A stretch of DNA of 64,000 bases from Oceanimonas sp052119705 (GCF_052119705.1 NZ_JBGQOP010000005.1:62001-126000), one strand, 5' to 3'; positions 1-8,787 are shown, counted from the stretch's first letter. Notes: generated by a model from the sequence alone, not told the origin. A program made the numbers and translations.

Positions 1-320
1 TCGTTGACGTTCATGTTGGTGCTGGTGCCAGAGCCGGTTTGATAAACATCAATGGGGAAAGCATCAGGATATTTACCGGCCATCACGGCTTCGGCGGCGC
101 TAATAATGGCCGCACTCTTATGCGCAGCTAAGCGATTTAATTCACCATTGGCTTGGGCACAGGCCGCCTTTAGCAAGGCTACGGCACTAATAAAGGCTGC
201 TGGTAGCGGTTGGCCGGAAATAGGAAAGTTATTGATGGCTCTTTGGGTTTGGGCGCCATATAAGGCGTCGACAGGCACGTTTATCTCGCCCATAGAGTCA
301 TGCTCGGTTCTCATCTTCAT
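1..320 (-). CDS. fumC: Fumarate hydratase class II, N-terminal part (cut by window edge)
   Basis: The minus strand encodes the first ~106 residues of a class II (iron-independent) fumarase, which interconverts fumarate and malate in the TCA cycle. The start reads M-K-M-R-T-E-H-D-S-M-G-E, followed by the family's D-A-L-Y-G-A-Q-T-Q-R stretch and the substrate-site G-S-G-T-S-T-N-M-N motif near the cut. An AGGAG sits about 5 nt before the ATG at 318-320, which decides this start over the Met two codons later. The rest of the gene lies left of the window. Argininosuccinate lyase or aspartase relatives share the fold, but this N-terminus is typical of FumC. Confidence 0.9.
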   Translation of the reverse strand, partial: MKMRTEHDSMGEINVPVDALYGAQTQRAINNFPISGQPLPAAFISAVALLKAACAQANGELNRLAAHKSAAIISAAEAVMAGKYPDAFPIDVYQTGSGTSTNMNVN

Positions 321-369
321 GCTATCTCCTTAAAATACTTAAGTAGGGCGGCATAACCGATATTAGGTA

Positions 370-396
370 CAGCGCCGAGCGCCCAGCTGCAAGCTA
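370..396. repeat. Short GC-rich dispersed repeat (GCGCCGAGCGCC type)
   Basis: The segment reads AGCGCCGAGCGCCCAGC and then GCAAGCTA. The same word recurs near 1866, 7289, 12672 and 25430, usually followed by AAGCTAAAC, so it belongs to a dispersed intergenic family. It lies between fumC and panM. No function is evident. Confidence 0.55.
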
Positions 397-453
397 TAGC
401 AAATAAAAGACCGATGGCTGTTGGTGGCTGGACACGGTTAATATTTTTCAGCT

Positions 454-828
454 TTATTCTAAATTACAGCTTAGCATTGCCGTCGCACCGTTAAAGCCTT
501 GAGCTTGTAAAAACGCGTTCAATCCCGCTTGCTGTGGAGTTGGCGCTTGGGCGAGATCACAGTGCAGTTGAGTTAGGCCTGCGGCCTGAGTGTCTAACTT
601 AATCTGGCGTAACAGCTCTTGGCCTATGCCACGGCGGCGCGTAATATCGCGCACGGCAATAAATTGCAGGTCTGACTGTAGACGCCATGCCAAGGCGACG
701 GCTCTGTCATTAAAGGTGGCCAGATAAAACTCTGCCTGCTCGGGCAAGCTAGCGTCTTCTAAGATAAGCGCCACCTGCGCTTGATGCAGTGTCGGGATTT
801 GGTTTAAACGATGTACAGTTAAGCGCAT
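454..828 (-). CDS. panM: PanM/PanZ-like GNAT protein, aspartate decarboxylase maturation factor
   Basis: This 124-residue protein has a compact GNAT fold. The acetyl-CoA loop is visible as R-D-I-T-R-R-R-G-I-G-Q-E-L-L around residues 60-75 and closely resembles the E. coli PanZ segment R-E-V-T-R-R-R-G-V-G-Q. PanZ/PanM binds the PanD zymogen with acetyl-CoA, triggers its self-cleavage and so controls beta-alanine supply for pantothenate synthesis. Length matches the family (~125). No panD lies nearby. The assignment rests on recalled similarity; another short GNAT enzyme is the alternative. Confidence 0.72.
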   Translation of the reverse strand: MRLTVHRLNQIPTLHQAQVALILEDASLPEQAEFYLATFNDRAVALAWRLQSDLQFIAVRDITRRRGIGQELLRQIKLDTQAAGLTQLHCDLAQAPTPQQAGLNAFLQAQGFNGATAMLSCNLE

Positions 829-891
829 TATGAGTTCCTCAGAAAAACGCTAGTTTATCATGGCCTGCGGATAGCTAAAGATAGACACCTT

Positions 892-996
892 GTAAAGAGT
901 AAAGAGTGAAGGGCAAAGAGGACGACATTGGCCCCAAAATGCGCCATATCTTAAGACGAGTGTTTTCCCCTCACTCTTTACCCTCAACGCTTCACT
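892..996. repeat. ~105-bp dispersed element with purine-rich inverted ends
   Basis: The left end is rich in GTAAAGAGTGAAGG followed by GCAAAGAGGACGA; the right end carries the inverted counterpart (CTCACTCTTTACCC and then CTTCAC). Elements of the same build and similar length lie at 56440-56551 and 60253-60354. Here it fills the panM/chaC-like intergenic space. Confidence 0.6.
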
Positions 997-1004
997 GAGA
1001 GCAT

Positions 1005-1604
1005 ATGACCTTAGATACTCGCGGCCATAATGGCCAGATGACGCATTTTGACCAGCACGACTCGTTTTGGTTGTTTGGTTATGGCTCTTTGATCTGGAAG
1101 GCAGACTTTGCCTATCTGGAGCGAAAGCCTGCGTGGATTTTTGATTGGAGCCGGCGCTTTTGGCAGGGCTCCCACGACCATAGAGGCACGCCTCAAGCAC
1201 CGGGCCGTGTAGTGACTTTGGTTGCCGAGCTGGGTGCGCGTTGCGCTGGCATGGCGTATCGCATCACGCCCGCCGTGTTAGCGCAGCTGGATATGCGGGA
1301 GAAAAATGGCTACTTGCGTGAATTAGTGCCGATTCACTTTGCGCTTGAACAAACGGCTATTGATAGCGCAACACAAGTGCCAGAGCAGAGAGTCGAAGGC
1401 TTAATTTACCTGGCTACGCCAGACAACGCCGCTTTTTTGGGTGAAGCCCCCTTGAATGACATGGCCGCGCAAATTGCTTATGCCACAGGGCCCAGCGGCA
1501 GTAATAGTGAGTATTTATTGAATTTAGAACGTGCGCTGCAAGAGTTGGGCGTAACAGATCTGCATGTGTCTGCCTTGGCGGCACTGGTTAAGCAAACGGC
1601 GTAA
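1005..1604 (+). CDS. ChaC-like gamma-glutamylcyclotransferase
   Basis: This 199-residue protein begins its fold with F-W-L-F-G-Y-G-S-L-I-W, the substrate-binding YGSLIW signature of ChaC-type gamma-glutamylcyclotransferases. R-R-F-W-Q-G-S-D-H-R-G-T-P-like residues (RRFWQGSHDHRGTP) follow near 50-65, also typical. The family releases 5-oxoproline from glutathione, yielding Cys-Gly. A catalytic Glu is expected mid-protein; E-K-N-G-Y at ~97-101 fits. The start is uncertain: ATG 1005 has GAGAG close by, while ATG 1038 would trim 11 unconserved residues. The next gene begins 3 nt after the stop, so the two are probably cotranscribed. Confidence 0.85.
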   Translation: MTLDTRGHNGQMTHFDQHDSFWLFGYGSLIWKADFAYLERKPAWIFDWSRRFWQGSHDHRGTPQAPGRVVTLVAELGARCAGMAYRITPAVLAQLDMREKNGYLRELVPIHFALEQTAIDSATQVPEQRVEGLIYLATPDNAAFLGEAPLNDMAAQIAYATGPSGSNSEYLLNLERALQELGVTDLHVSALAALVKQTA

Positions 1605-1607
1605 GAG

Positions 1608-1865
1608 ATGAAGATGGAATGTCGCAGTGGTTGTGGGGCCTGTTGTATCGCGCCCAGTATTAGTAACGCCTTACCGGGCATGCCAAAGGGCAAACCTGCC
1701 GGTGTGGCGTGTTTGCATTTAATGAGCGATATGCGCTGTGCCATCTTTGGTCAGCCAGAACGGCCAGCGGTGTGCGCCAGTTTTAAAGCCATGAATGATG
1801 TATGTGGCAGCTCTAAAACAGAGGCAATGTGGTTGATTACCGAGCTGGAAATGGCGACTGGGTAG
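1608..1865 (+). CDS. YkgJ-family cysteine-cluster protein
   Basis: This 85-residue protein opens with C-R-S-G-C-G-A-C-C, the Cx3-Cx2-CC cluster of the YkgJ/UPF0153 family, thought to bind zinc or an Fe-S centre. Further Cys residues occur in the middle (C-L-H, R-C-A-I-F) and at V-C-A-S-F, the usual pattern. The biochemical role is not established. It starts 3 nt after the ChaC-like gene, implying one transcript. Confidence 0.8.
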   Translation: MKMECRSGCGACCIAPSISNALPGMPKGKPAGVACLHLMSDMRCAIFGQPERPAVCASFKAMNDVCGSSKTEAMWLITELEMATG

Positions 1866-2088
1866 TAGCGCCGAGCGCCCGGCGCCAAGCTAAACAAAAG
1901 ACATATCAGCAACGGAAGAATGCGAAAGAACACGGAAAAATAGAGAGCAGATCAGACAAAGCCGAGATAAAAGACTTAGATGGTAAGATCTAACGCCCAT
2001 ATCATCAAAGGGCGAGCTCTTTAGCATTAAGTGTCCTTGTCGCACGTGAACTGCGTCCGTGCCTTCTGTGTTCTTCCGTGGCAAAAAT
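1866..2088. repeat. Composite intergenic repeat: GC-rich module plus TIR element
   Basis: The GCGCCGAGCGCCCGGCGCC module at 1867-1886 leads through AAGCTAAAC into an element whose left end is AGCAACGGAAG (~1908) and whose right end is CTTCCGTGGCAAAAA (to 2087). The ends are imperfect inverted repeats of each other. Interior words such as GGCGAGCTCTT and GAACTGCGTCCGTGCC recur near 12850-12930 and 25680. This accounts for most of the 334-bp gap before envC; 2089-2199 shows nothing clear. Confidence 0.7.
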
Positions 2089-2199
2089 GGCACTGGTACT
2101 AGATCTGAAAGGGTTAAATATAGACACCCAGCTTGCAGGTTCGGTGTTTGGCTCTTACGCCACCCTCTTCCCACCTCACTATTTACTTCACTTTTTACA

Positions 2200-3552
2200 T
2201 CAAGACTTCAACCAAGGTAGCGGATTGACGGCCGTGCCTTGGTAGCGAATTTCAAAGTACAGGCCAGACTGCTCTTGGCCGCCACTTTCCCCACTCAGTG
2301 CAATCGGCTGGCCGGCACTCACCTTATCGCCAGGGCTGCGCAGCAGGGACTGATTATGACCATAGAGGCTCATGTAACCTTTGCCATGATCGATAACCAT
2401 CACCATACCAAAGCCGCTTAACCAATCGGCATACACTACCTGGCCGCTGGCGATGGACGTCACTTCGCGGCCGATAGGCGCGCCAATTAACACTCCTTTC
2501 CATGCCAGTTGGCTGGTACGAGCGCCACCAAAGCGGTGCACTAGCTGGCCACGCAATGGCCAAGGTTGAGCACCCTTGTTTAGGCCGGCAAAGTTGCCAC
2601 TGGTTTTAGCGACCACAGGTTTTCTGGTGGGGCTGGGTGGCGGTGCAACTTCGCTAGGTCGGCTTGGCTCTCGGCCTGCAGCTCGGTCACGTTTTACCTG
2701 GGCTTGGTATTCTCGCTCTTCCCGTTCTACTCTGGCCTGATATTCACGGGCTTCACGCTCGGCGCGGGCTTTGGCTTCACGTTCCGCACGCGCGCGAGCT
2801 TCACGTTCGGCCTTTTCTCGGGCTGCTTGCTCGCGAGCCGCCTTTTCTATCGCCGCCTTAATTTGTTGCTCAAGGTTATTGGCCGATTGCTGCAAGCTGG
2901 CTAAACGCTGATTACTCTTGTCGAGGGTGCTATTGAGCTGCTTGGCGGTTTGGCTGCGCTTACTTTGTTGGTCTTTAAGCTTTTCTTGCTCGCTTTGCTG
3001 TTGCGCTAATAGCTGATTAAGCTGATTGCGACTTTGCTCCGCTTGGCGGCGGTTTTCTGCCAGCTGGTTAGCTGTTTGCGCCAATTCTTGCAGCGCTTGC
3101 GCCCGTACTTGGTTTAAATGCGCGTAATAATGCAGTAAACGATCGATTTCTGTGCTGTCTTGGCCATTGAGCAATAGCTTAAGATAGTCATGGCGACCAT
3201 TTTGATAAGAGGCCCGCACTTGCTCGGCTAATAGCTGCTTTTGCCGCTCTGCTTGTTTAGTAAGCGTGGCATGCTCTGCATCTAATTTCGCCAGTGCGCT
3301 TTCGTTGGTTTTAAGCTGTTGTTGGGTCTGATTAAGCTGGCGAGCCTGATTAGAAATGGCTTTTTCATCATTGGCCAATTGCTGCTGCAGTTGGCTGAGC
3401 TGCTTTTTTTGCTGTGCTACGTCTTGTTGTTGGCTGCTGATCTGACCCTTAACATTTTTCAGCTCCTTGCGGTCGTCAGCCCAAGCGAAAGTACCGGCCA
3501 ATAGACCGGTACTTAACAACACTAGTGCAGCGAACTGTCGCATCTTGCTCAT
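2200..3552 (-). CDS. envC: Murein hydrolase activator EnvC
   Basis: This 450-residue protein starts with a signal peptide (L-V-L-L-S-T-G-L-L-A-G-T-F-A-W-A) and continues with a long Gln/Lys-rich coiled coil (~25-225). A charged A-E-R-E-A-R-A-rich linker follows (~235-280), then a C-terminal LytM domain (~330-450). The canonical LytM zinc ligands are largely absent: K-G-V-L-I stands where H-x-x-x-D is expected. That is the hallmark of EnvC, which activates amidases AmiA/AmiB at the septum rather than cutting peptidoglycan itself. It starts 8 nt after the gpmI stop, so the pair is probably cotranscribed, as in enterics. Met-4 is an alternative start. Confidence 0.92.
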   Translation of the reverse strand: MSKMRQFAALVLLSTGLLAGTFAWADDRKELKNVKGQISSQQQDVAQQKKQLSQLQQQLANDEKAISNQARQLNQTQQQLKTNESALAKLDAEHATLTKQAERQKQLLAEQVRASYQNGRHDYLKLLLNGQDSTEIDRLLHYYAHLNQVRAQALQELAQTANQLAENRRQAEQSRNQLNQLLAQQQSEQEKLKDQQSKRSQTAKQLNSTLDKSNQRLASLQQSANNLEQQIKAAIEKAAREQAAREKAEREARARAEREAKARAEREAREYQARVEREEREYQAQVKRDRAAGREPSRPSEVAPPPSPTRKPVVAKTSGNFAGLNKGAQPWPLRGQLVHRFGGARTSQLAWKGVLIGAPIGREVTSIASGQVVYADWLSGFGMVMVIDHGKGYMSLYGHNQSLLRSPGDKVSAGQPIALSGESGGQEQSGLYFEIRYQGTAVNPLPWLKS

Positions 3553-3560
3553 GGCGGCGA

Positions 3561-5093
3561 TTATTTCAGAACCATCAAAGGCTTACCAGTCATTTGCTCG
3601 GGGATTTCCATGCCCATTAAATTTAGCATAGTCGGCGCTAAATCAGACAAGCGCCCCTTAGCGACCGGCGTGGCATCGCGCCCCACATAAATCAGCGGCA
3701 CCGGTAAATTGGTGTGCGCGGTTTGTACTTGGCCGGTAATGGGGTTAACCATTTGCTCCGCATTACCGTGATCTGCCGTTATTAACGCCTCACCGCCCAC
3801 TTCTTTTAGTGCTGCCACCACGCGACCTACCGCCACATCTATGGCTTCACAGGCCTTTACCGCCGCCTCAAATACGCCGGTATGGCCAACCATGTCGCCG
3901 TTCGGGTAATTACAAATAATCACGTCAAAGGCTTGGCTGTTAATGGCGTCTACCAGTTTGTCGGTCAGTAATACTGAGTTCATTTCTGGTTGCAAGTCAT
4001 AGGTGGCTACTTGCGGGCTGGCAATCATTTCTCTTTGTTCGCCCTCAAAACAGGCTTCACGACCACCATTAAAAAAGAAGGTCACGTGAGCATACTTTTC
4101 GGTTTCTGAAATGCGCAGCTGCGTTTTGCCGTGCGCAGATAACCATTCACCCAAGGTGTTGGGCAGGGCTTCTGGCGGATAGGCGCAAGCGGTCTTAATA
4201 TCCGCCGCATATTCGGTCAACATCACAAAGTTACTGAGAGCGGGGCGAACTTGGCGCTCAAAGCCACTAAAGTCATCTTGCACGAAGGCGCGGGTTAGCT
4301 CACGCGCACGGTCGGCGCGATAGTTCATGAAAATCACCGCATCGCCGTCGCTAATGACCACCTGTTCACCTATGGTCGTCGCGGTAATAAATTCATCGTT
4401 TTCGCCGCGCTCGTACGCCGCTTTTAAGCCATCTAAGCCATTATCGGCATTAAATGTGGCCTTGCCTTGGGTGAGCAAGTCGTAAGCGATTTGCACGCGG
4501 TCCCAGCGGTTGTCGCGGTCCATGGCAAAATAGCGCCCCACGATAGAGGCGATGCGGCCCTTGCCTAGCTCAGAAAATAACTGCGTAAAACGCGCTAGCG
4601 GTGCATGTGCCGAACGAGGAGCTACGTCGCGACCATCGAGAAAGGCATGCAAATAAATCTGTTCGGCGCCGCGATCGGCGGCCATCTTGATCATGGTGGC
4701 AATTTGGTCTTCGTGGCTATGTACGCCACCGTCAGACAGCAAGCCCATAATATGCACGGCTTTACCCTGTGCTACGGCACCATCTACTGCTTGAGTGAGG
4801 GCTGGGTTACGAAAGAATTCACCGCTGCTAATGGCGTGGCCAATACGGGTTAACTCCTGATAAACAATGCGCCCAGCACCTATATTAACGTGGCCAACTT
4901 CGGAGTTGCCCATTTGGCCGTCAGGTAGGCCCACATCATACCCAGAGGTATAAAGCAGCATAGAAGGGTAGTCTTGCATCAAGCCATCGAGTACTGGGGT
5001 GTGAGCGGCGCGAATAGCATTATGCTCGGTTCTTTCACTATAGCCCCAGCCGTCCATAATGATGAGCACCAAGGGCTTTTTGGTTGAGTTCAT
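3561..5093 (-). CDS. gpmI: 2,3-bisphosphoglycerate-independent phosphoglycerate mutase
   Basis: The enzyme interconverts 3- and 2-phosphoglycerate in glycolysis with two Mn ions and a phosphoserine. The N-terminus has L-I-I-M-D-G-W-G-Y (metal Asp), and G-N-S-E-V-G-H-V-N-I-G-A-G-R carries nucleophile Ser64. Metal-ligand motifs N-Y-P-N-G-D-M-V-G-H-T-G and T-A-D-H-G-N-A-E-Q-M lie further on. I chose ATG 5091-5093, giving 510 residues, the usual length; an open frame extends 31 codons upstream, but those residues match nothing expected. The Shine-Dalgarno sequence is weak. It is divergent from yibN. Confidence 0.95.
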   Translation of the reverse strand: MNSTKKPLVLIIMDGWGYSERTEHNAIRAAHTPVLDGLMQDYPSMLLYTSGYDVGLPDGQMGNSEVGHVNIGAGRIVYQELTRIGHAISSGEFFRNPALTQAVDGAVAQGKAVHIMGLLSDGGVHSHEDQIATMIKMAADRGAEQIYLHAFLDGRDVAPRSAHAPLARFTQLFSELGKGRIASIVGRYFAMDRDNRWDRVQIAYDLLTQGKATFNADNGLDGLKAAYERGENDEFITATTIGEQVVISDGDAVIFMNYRADRARELTRAFVQDDFSGFERQVRPALSNFVMLTEYAADIKTACAYPPEALPNTLGEWLSAHGKTQLRISETEKYAHVTFFFNGGREACFEGEQREMIASPQVATYDLQPEMNSVLLTDKLVDAINSQAFDVIICNYPNGDMVGHTGVFEAAVKACEAIDVAVGRVVAALKEVGGEALITADHGNAEQMVNPITGQVQTAHTNLPVPLIYVGRDATPVAKGRLSDLAPTMLNLMGMEIPEQMTGKPLMVLK

Positions 5094-5320
5094 AGTGTAA
5101 ACCCTAAAGTTGTTATTGATTCGAGATGCCGTTATAAAAAGCAGTGCGTGCATGTTACTACAATTGCGCTTTTGGTCTCTAGCCAATTAGCAGCATAGAT
5201 GGCCAAAGATTAGCACGAATTCACAAATGACAATAGTTATCATAAGCAGGCTACTGTTATTTGCCGATACCCCATGTATACTCGTTTTTTTCCGTATTTT
5301 GACGCTAAAGAAGTAATCGC

Positions 5321-5749
5321 ATGCAAGAGTATCTGGATTTTTTCGCAAACAACACCCTATTGGTCGTGGCTTGGTTTGGTTTAGTGGCGGCGATAGTCGT
5401 GACCACGGTAATGGCTAAGCTGAGCAAGGTAAAAGTCATTCCAACCCAAGAAGCGGTATTGCTGATCAATAAGCAAGAAGCTGTGGTCATAGATGTGCGC
5501 AGCACCGATGATTTTCGCAAAGGGCACATCACGGGCGCCGTTAACCTGCCTGCCAGCCAAATTAAAGCGAATGACTTAAGCCAAATTCAAAAATATCAGC
5601 AAAAGCCGGTTATTTTGGTCTGTGATACAGGCATGACCACTTCGGGTCTTGGCCGGATCTTAACCAAGGCTGAATTCACGCAGGTCTATGCCTTGCGTGG
5701 TGGTATGGCTGACTGGCGCACGCAAAATTTACCGGTCGCTAAACGCTAA
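5321..5749 (+). CDS. yibN: Membrane-anchored rhodanese-like protein YibN
   Basis: This 142-residue protein has one N-terminal membrane segment (~12-31) and then a rhodanese domain with V-V-I-D-V-R-S-T-D-D-F-R-K-G-H-I (~55-70). The candidate persulfide cysteine is C101 in I-L-V-C-D-T-G-M-T-T. The sequence follows E. coli YibN throughout, and its position before secB-gpsA is the conserved context, although the intervening grxC of E. coli is missing here. The family moves sulfur; the physiological partner is unknown. The DNA between 5094 and 5320 must carry divergent promoters for gpmI and yibN. Confidence 0.87.
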   Translation: MQEYLDFFANNTLLVVAWFGLVAAIVVTTVMAKLSKVKVIPTQEAVLLINKQEAVVIDVRSTDDFRKGHITGAVNLPASQIKANDLSQIQKYQQKPVILVCDTGMTTSGLGRILTKAEFTQVYALRGGMADWRTQNLPVAKR

Positions 5750-5779
5750 TCTATTTAGGTTTTAAATAAGGATATCCTC

Positions 5780-6277
5780 ATGACTGAAGCATTAAACGGC
5801 GCTGCCACTGAGACGCAAACCCAGAATCAGGTTGAATTTCAAATCCAACGCATTTATTTGAAAGACGTCTCTTTTGAAGCGCCGAGCACGCCGCTGGTAT
5901 TTCAAAAAGAATGGCAGCCAGACGTTAAGCTGGACTTAGACACGAAAAGCACCCGTTTAGCGGACAACATCTTCGAAGTTATCTTAACTTTGACGGTTAC
6001 CTGTGTGCTGGGCGAAAACGAAACGGCTTACCTGTGCGAAATCCAACAGGCGGGTATTTTCACTATCGGCAACATGGAAGACCAGCAACTGGCGCATTGT
6101 TTAGGTGCTTTTTGCCCGAATATTCTGTTTCCTTATGCCCGTGAAACCGTAGGCAGCTTAGTGGGTCGCGGCTCTTTCCCGCAGCTGAATTTAGCTCCGG
6201 TTAACTTTGATGCTTTGTTTGCCGCGCACATGCAGCGCGCGCAAGAACAGCAACAACAGCAGCAGGCTAATGCCTAA
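5780..6277 (+). CDS. secB: Protein-export chaperone SecB
   Basis: This 165-residue acidic protein matches SecB: F-Q-I-Q-R-I-Y-L-K-D-V-S-F-E-A-P near the N-terminus, then E-V-I-L-T-L-T-V and C-P-N-I-L-F-P-Y-A-R-E. SecB tetramers hold unfolded preproteins in the cytosol and deliver them to SecA. The C-terminus is a Gln-rich tail (E-Q-Q-Q-Q-Q-Q-A-N-A). AAGGA precedes the ATG. Its stop overlaps the gpsA start (taATG), so the two are translationally coupled. Confidence 0.95.
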   Translation: MTEALNGAATETQTQNQVEFQIQRIYLKDVSFEAPSTPLVFQKEWQPDVKLDLDTKSTRLADNIFEVILTLTVTCVLGENETAYLCEIQQAGIFTIGNMEDQQLAHCLGAFCPNILFPYARETVGSLVGRGSFPQLNLAPVNFDALFAAHMQRAQEQQQQQQANA

Positions 6278-7281
6278 TGGTTAAAGATGCCGCCATCTCA
6301 GTCTTGGGTGCTGGCTCTTACGGTACCGCTTTGGCCATTGCCCTGACGCGCAATGGCCATAAAACCTTGCTGTGGAGCCACAGAGCCGAGCAGGTAGCCA
6401 CCTTGGCGGCGGACCGCTGCAACAAGGTGTTTTTACCGGACGCTATTTTCCCGGATAGCTTATTGCTCACCGCCGATTTACAAGAGGCGGTACAGGCCAG
6501 TCGCGACTTGCTGATAGTGGTGCCCAGCCATGTGTTTGGCGATGTATTGAGCCAAATAAAGCCCTTTTTGCGCCCCGACAGCCGAGTGGCTTGGGCCACC
6601 AAAGGCTTGGATCCTAACACTGGCGATCTGCTGCAAGTGGTGGCGCGGGATATGCTCGGCGAGCAGGTGCCGTTAGCTGTGTTGTCTGGCCCTACCTTTG
6701 CCAAAGAGTTGGCCATGGGCTTGCCCACGGCGATCTCTTTGGCCGCCACCGACGACGACTTTGCCAAAGAGCTCGGCGATCTCTTGCACTGTGGGCGTTC
6801 GTTTCGCGTTTATTTAAACGACGACATGATAGGCCTGCAGCTGGGTGGTGCGGTGAAAAACGTCATCGCTATTGGGGCCGGTTTGGCCGATGGTTTAGGC
6901 TTTGGCGCCAATGCCCGCACCGCGCTTATTACCCGTGGGCTGGCCGAGTTACAACGCTTAGGCGTGGCCTTGGGTGCCGAAGAAGACACCTTTATGGGCA
7001 TGGCAGGCTTAGGCGACTTAGTGCTGACGTGCACCGACAATCAGTCGCGCAATCGCCGCTTTGGTTTGGCCCTAGGGCAGGGCAAAGATGTGCAAACCGC
7101 CATGACCGACATCGGTCAGGTGGTTGAAGGTTATCGCAACGCCGCCGAAGTGCAGCAGCTAGCGCAGCGTCACGGCATTGAAATGCCCATCTGCGAGCAG
7201 GTCTATCAAGTGCTGTATCAAGGTAAAAATGCCAAAGAAGCGGCCATTTCCTTGCTTAGTCGCGATAGAAAAGCGGAATGA
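6277..7281 (+). CDS. gpsA: Glycerol-3-phosphate dehydrogenase [NAD(P)+]
   Basis: This 334-residue enzyme reduces dihydroxyacetone phosphate to sn-glycerol-3-phosphate for phospholipid synthesis. The Rossmann motif V-L-G-A-G-S-Y-G-T-A-L-A is at ~9-20. L-S-G-P-T-F-A-K-E and the catalytic Lys region G-G-A-V-K-N-V-I-A-I-G follow, then G-L-G-D-L-V-L-T-C-T. Length and motifs are standard. Its start overlaps the secB stop by one base. A strong hairpin terminator lies about 50 bp downstream. Confidence 0.96.
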   Translation: MVKDAAISVLGAGSYGTALAIALTRNGHKTLLWSHRAEQVATLAADRCNKVFLPDAIFPDSLLLTADLQEAVQASRDLLIVVPSHVFGDVLSQIKPFLRPDSRVAWATKGLDPNTGDLLQVVARDMLGEQVPLAVLSGPTFAKELAMGLPTAISLAATDDDFAKELGDLLHCGRSFRVYLNDDMIGLQLGGAVKNVIAIGAGLADGLGFGANARTALITRGLAELQRLGVALGAEEDTFMGMAGLGDLVLTCTDNQSRNRRFGLALGQGKDVQTAMTDIGQVVEGYRNAAEVQQLAQRHGIEMPICEQVYQVLYQGKNAKEAAISLLSRDRKAE

Positions 7282-7330
7282 CAAAAGCAGCGCCTAGCGC
7301 CCAGCACCGAGCTAAAAATACCGACGCATA

Positions 7331-7363
7331 AAAAAGGGAACCGTTTAGGTTCCCTTTTTGTTT
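7331..7363. terminator. Bidirectional intrinsic terminator between gpsA and nfuA
   Basis: AAAAAGGGAACC pairs with GGTTCCCTTTTT around a 5-nt loop, with A and T runs on both sides, so it can stop the convergent gpsA and nfuA transcripts. A copy of the GCGCCTAGCGCCCAGC repeat precedes it at 7289-7316. Confidence 0.9.
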
Positions 7364-7384
7364 GCTCAGCATATTCTTTACTAT

Positions 7385-7966
7385 TTATTGATAGTAAGAG
7401 TGCTCGCCACGTTCGTGATCGGTGGCATCGCGCACGCCGGTAATTTCGCCAGCAAACTGCTCCAGCAGCTGCTTCTCGATGCCGTCTTTCAGCGTCACGT
7501 CTATCATAGAGCAACCGTTACAACCGCCGCCAAACTGCAAGATAGCCAAGCCTTCTGGAGTGATTTCGGTTAACACCACTTGGCCGCCATGACTGGCTAA
7601 ACCTGGGTTAATTTGTGACTGCAATAAGTACTCAACGCGATCCGCGAGCGGCGCGTCATTCGGTACTTGCGCCATCTTAGCGTTTGGCGCCTTTAGCGTG
7701 AGCTGTGAACCCATTTGGTCGCTCACGAAGTCGATTTCGGCATCTTGTAAGAAAGACACGCTTTGTTTATCGACTACAGCCTCGAAGCCGGTATAGGGCA
7801 GATGTAGATCATCATGCTCAACCGCATCCGGTGGGCAATAAGACACGCCGCACTCGGCGTTAGGGGTGCCCGGATTAACCACAAACACCCGAATGTTGGT
7901 GCCTTCTGGTTGCTGCGACAGCAATTTGCAAAAGTGTTCCTGGGCAGTTTCGGAAATCGTAATCAT
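7385..7966 (-). CDS. nfuA: Fe-S biogenesis protein NfuA
   Basis: This 193-residue carrier has an N-terminal degenerate A-type domain (M-I-T-I-S-E-T-A-Q-E-H-F at the start) and a C-terminal Nfu domain with G-G-G-C-N-G-C-S-M, whose CxxC binds a [4Fe-4S] cluster for delivery to apoproteins. ATG 7964-7966 is preferred: GAGG lies 7 nt upstream and the length matches the family, while the 39 extra upstream codons run into the gntX end. It lies 77 bp downstream of gntX on the same strand, as in E. coli. Confidence 0.95.
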   Translation of the reverse strand: MITISETAQEHFCKLLSQQPEGTNIRVFVVNPGTPNAECGVSYCPPDAVEHDDLHLPYTGFEAVVDKQSVSFLQDAEIDFVSDQMGSQLTLKAPNAKMAQVPNDAPLADRVEYLLQSQINPGLASHGGQVVLTEITPEGLAILQFGGGCNGCSMIDVTLKDGIEKQLLEQFAGEITGVRDATDHERGEHSYYQ

Positions 7967-8043
7967 AGCTAACCTCATAAACCTGACTAAACAACTCAGG
8001 TAATCATACTCTTGTTGTGCGCACTTGAATAGCCGAGGGTACG

Positions 8044-8760
8044 TCATGGCCGCTCTCGATCCAAGGTGCGACAAGGCGCCCATACTTCGACCACCTCAAC
8101 GCCTTGTGCATGCAATAAATTAGTCAGCTCTTTCATGGTGCTGCCGGTGGTGATCACATCGTCGAGCAGCGCCACATGGCGATAAGGCAGCGTTTTAGCC
8201 GTAAAAGCCTGATGCAGATTTTGCTGACGTTGGCGCCGTGTCAGCTGGGTTTGAGTCGCGGTGTGACGCTGCCTTTTAAGGCTGCGGGTGTCTATGGTGA
8301 TGGGCAACATATCTCGCAGGCCAAGGGCAATTTCCTCCGCTTGGTTATAACCGCGGCGCATTTGTCGCCACCAATGTAAAGGCACCGGCAAGACAGCTTC
8401 TGGATAGGGTGGGCTAATGCTCTGCGCGAGTAACTGGCCTAGCAAGCGGCCATTAAGCCGCTGATGATGATATTTAAGGCCATGGATCAGGCCACTAAAG
8501 GGCGGTGCAAAATCCGCTAGCACTTGCATGCGCGCCCAAACTGGCCGCTCACGCTGGCAGCGGCCGCAGTGTGCATCATCGGTAGCCAGTGGAAAGGCGC
8601 AGTAGGTGCAAGGCTGAATGAGCTTGGGCAATTCATCTCGGCACTGATTACAAATTAAAGGCTGTTGCTGGCAATCGTGGCGGCACAGCAAACATTGGCC
8701 CCACCAGAGTGGGCCAGCTTGTACGTGAGTTTGTAAGTGAGTGAGCAGCCGTCTTATCAT
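8044..8760 (-). CDS. gntX: ComF/GntX-family phosphoribosyltransferase-like protein
   Basis: This 238-residue protein has an N-terminal Cys-rich zinc-binding region (C-L-L-C, C-N-Q-C, C-T-Y-C, H-C-G-R-C between ~20 and 75). A C-terminal PRTase-like domain carries V-A-L-L-D-D-V-I-T-T-G-S-T-M, the PRPP-binding loop. Relatives include ComF (DNA uptake) and E. coli GntX, which is needed to use DNA as a nutrient. I start at ATG 8758-8760, where GAGG is well spaced; a TTG five codons upstream is the alternative. It is divergent from bioH, exactly the enteric arrangement. Confidence 0.85.
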   Translation of the reverse strand: MIRRLLTHLQTHVQAGPLWWGQCLLCRHDCQQQPLICNQCRDELPKLIQPCTYCAFPLATDDAHCGRCQRERPVWARMQVLADFAPPFSGLIHGLKYHHQRLNGRLLGQLLAQSISPPYPEAVLPVPLHWWRQMRRGYNQAEEIALGLRDMLPITIDTRSLKRQRHTATQTQLTRRQRQQNLHQAFTAKTLPYRHVALLDDVITTGSTMKELTNLLHAQGVEVVEVWAPCRTLDRERP

Positions 8761-8787
8761 GAGCACTAGCCTCAACAGAGAAGAGTT

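Noticed and set aside
1011..1196. Minus-strand frames opposite the ChaC-like gene
   Set aside because: They are shadows of a well-supported gene and lack translation signals.
5094..5186. 31-codon N-terminal extension of gpmI
   Set aside because: The known N-terminus and length (~510) fit ATG 5091-5093; the extension falls in the divergent promoter region.
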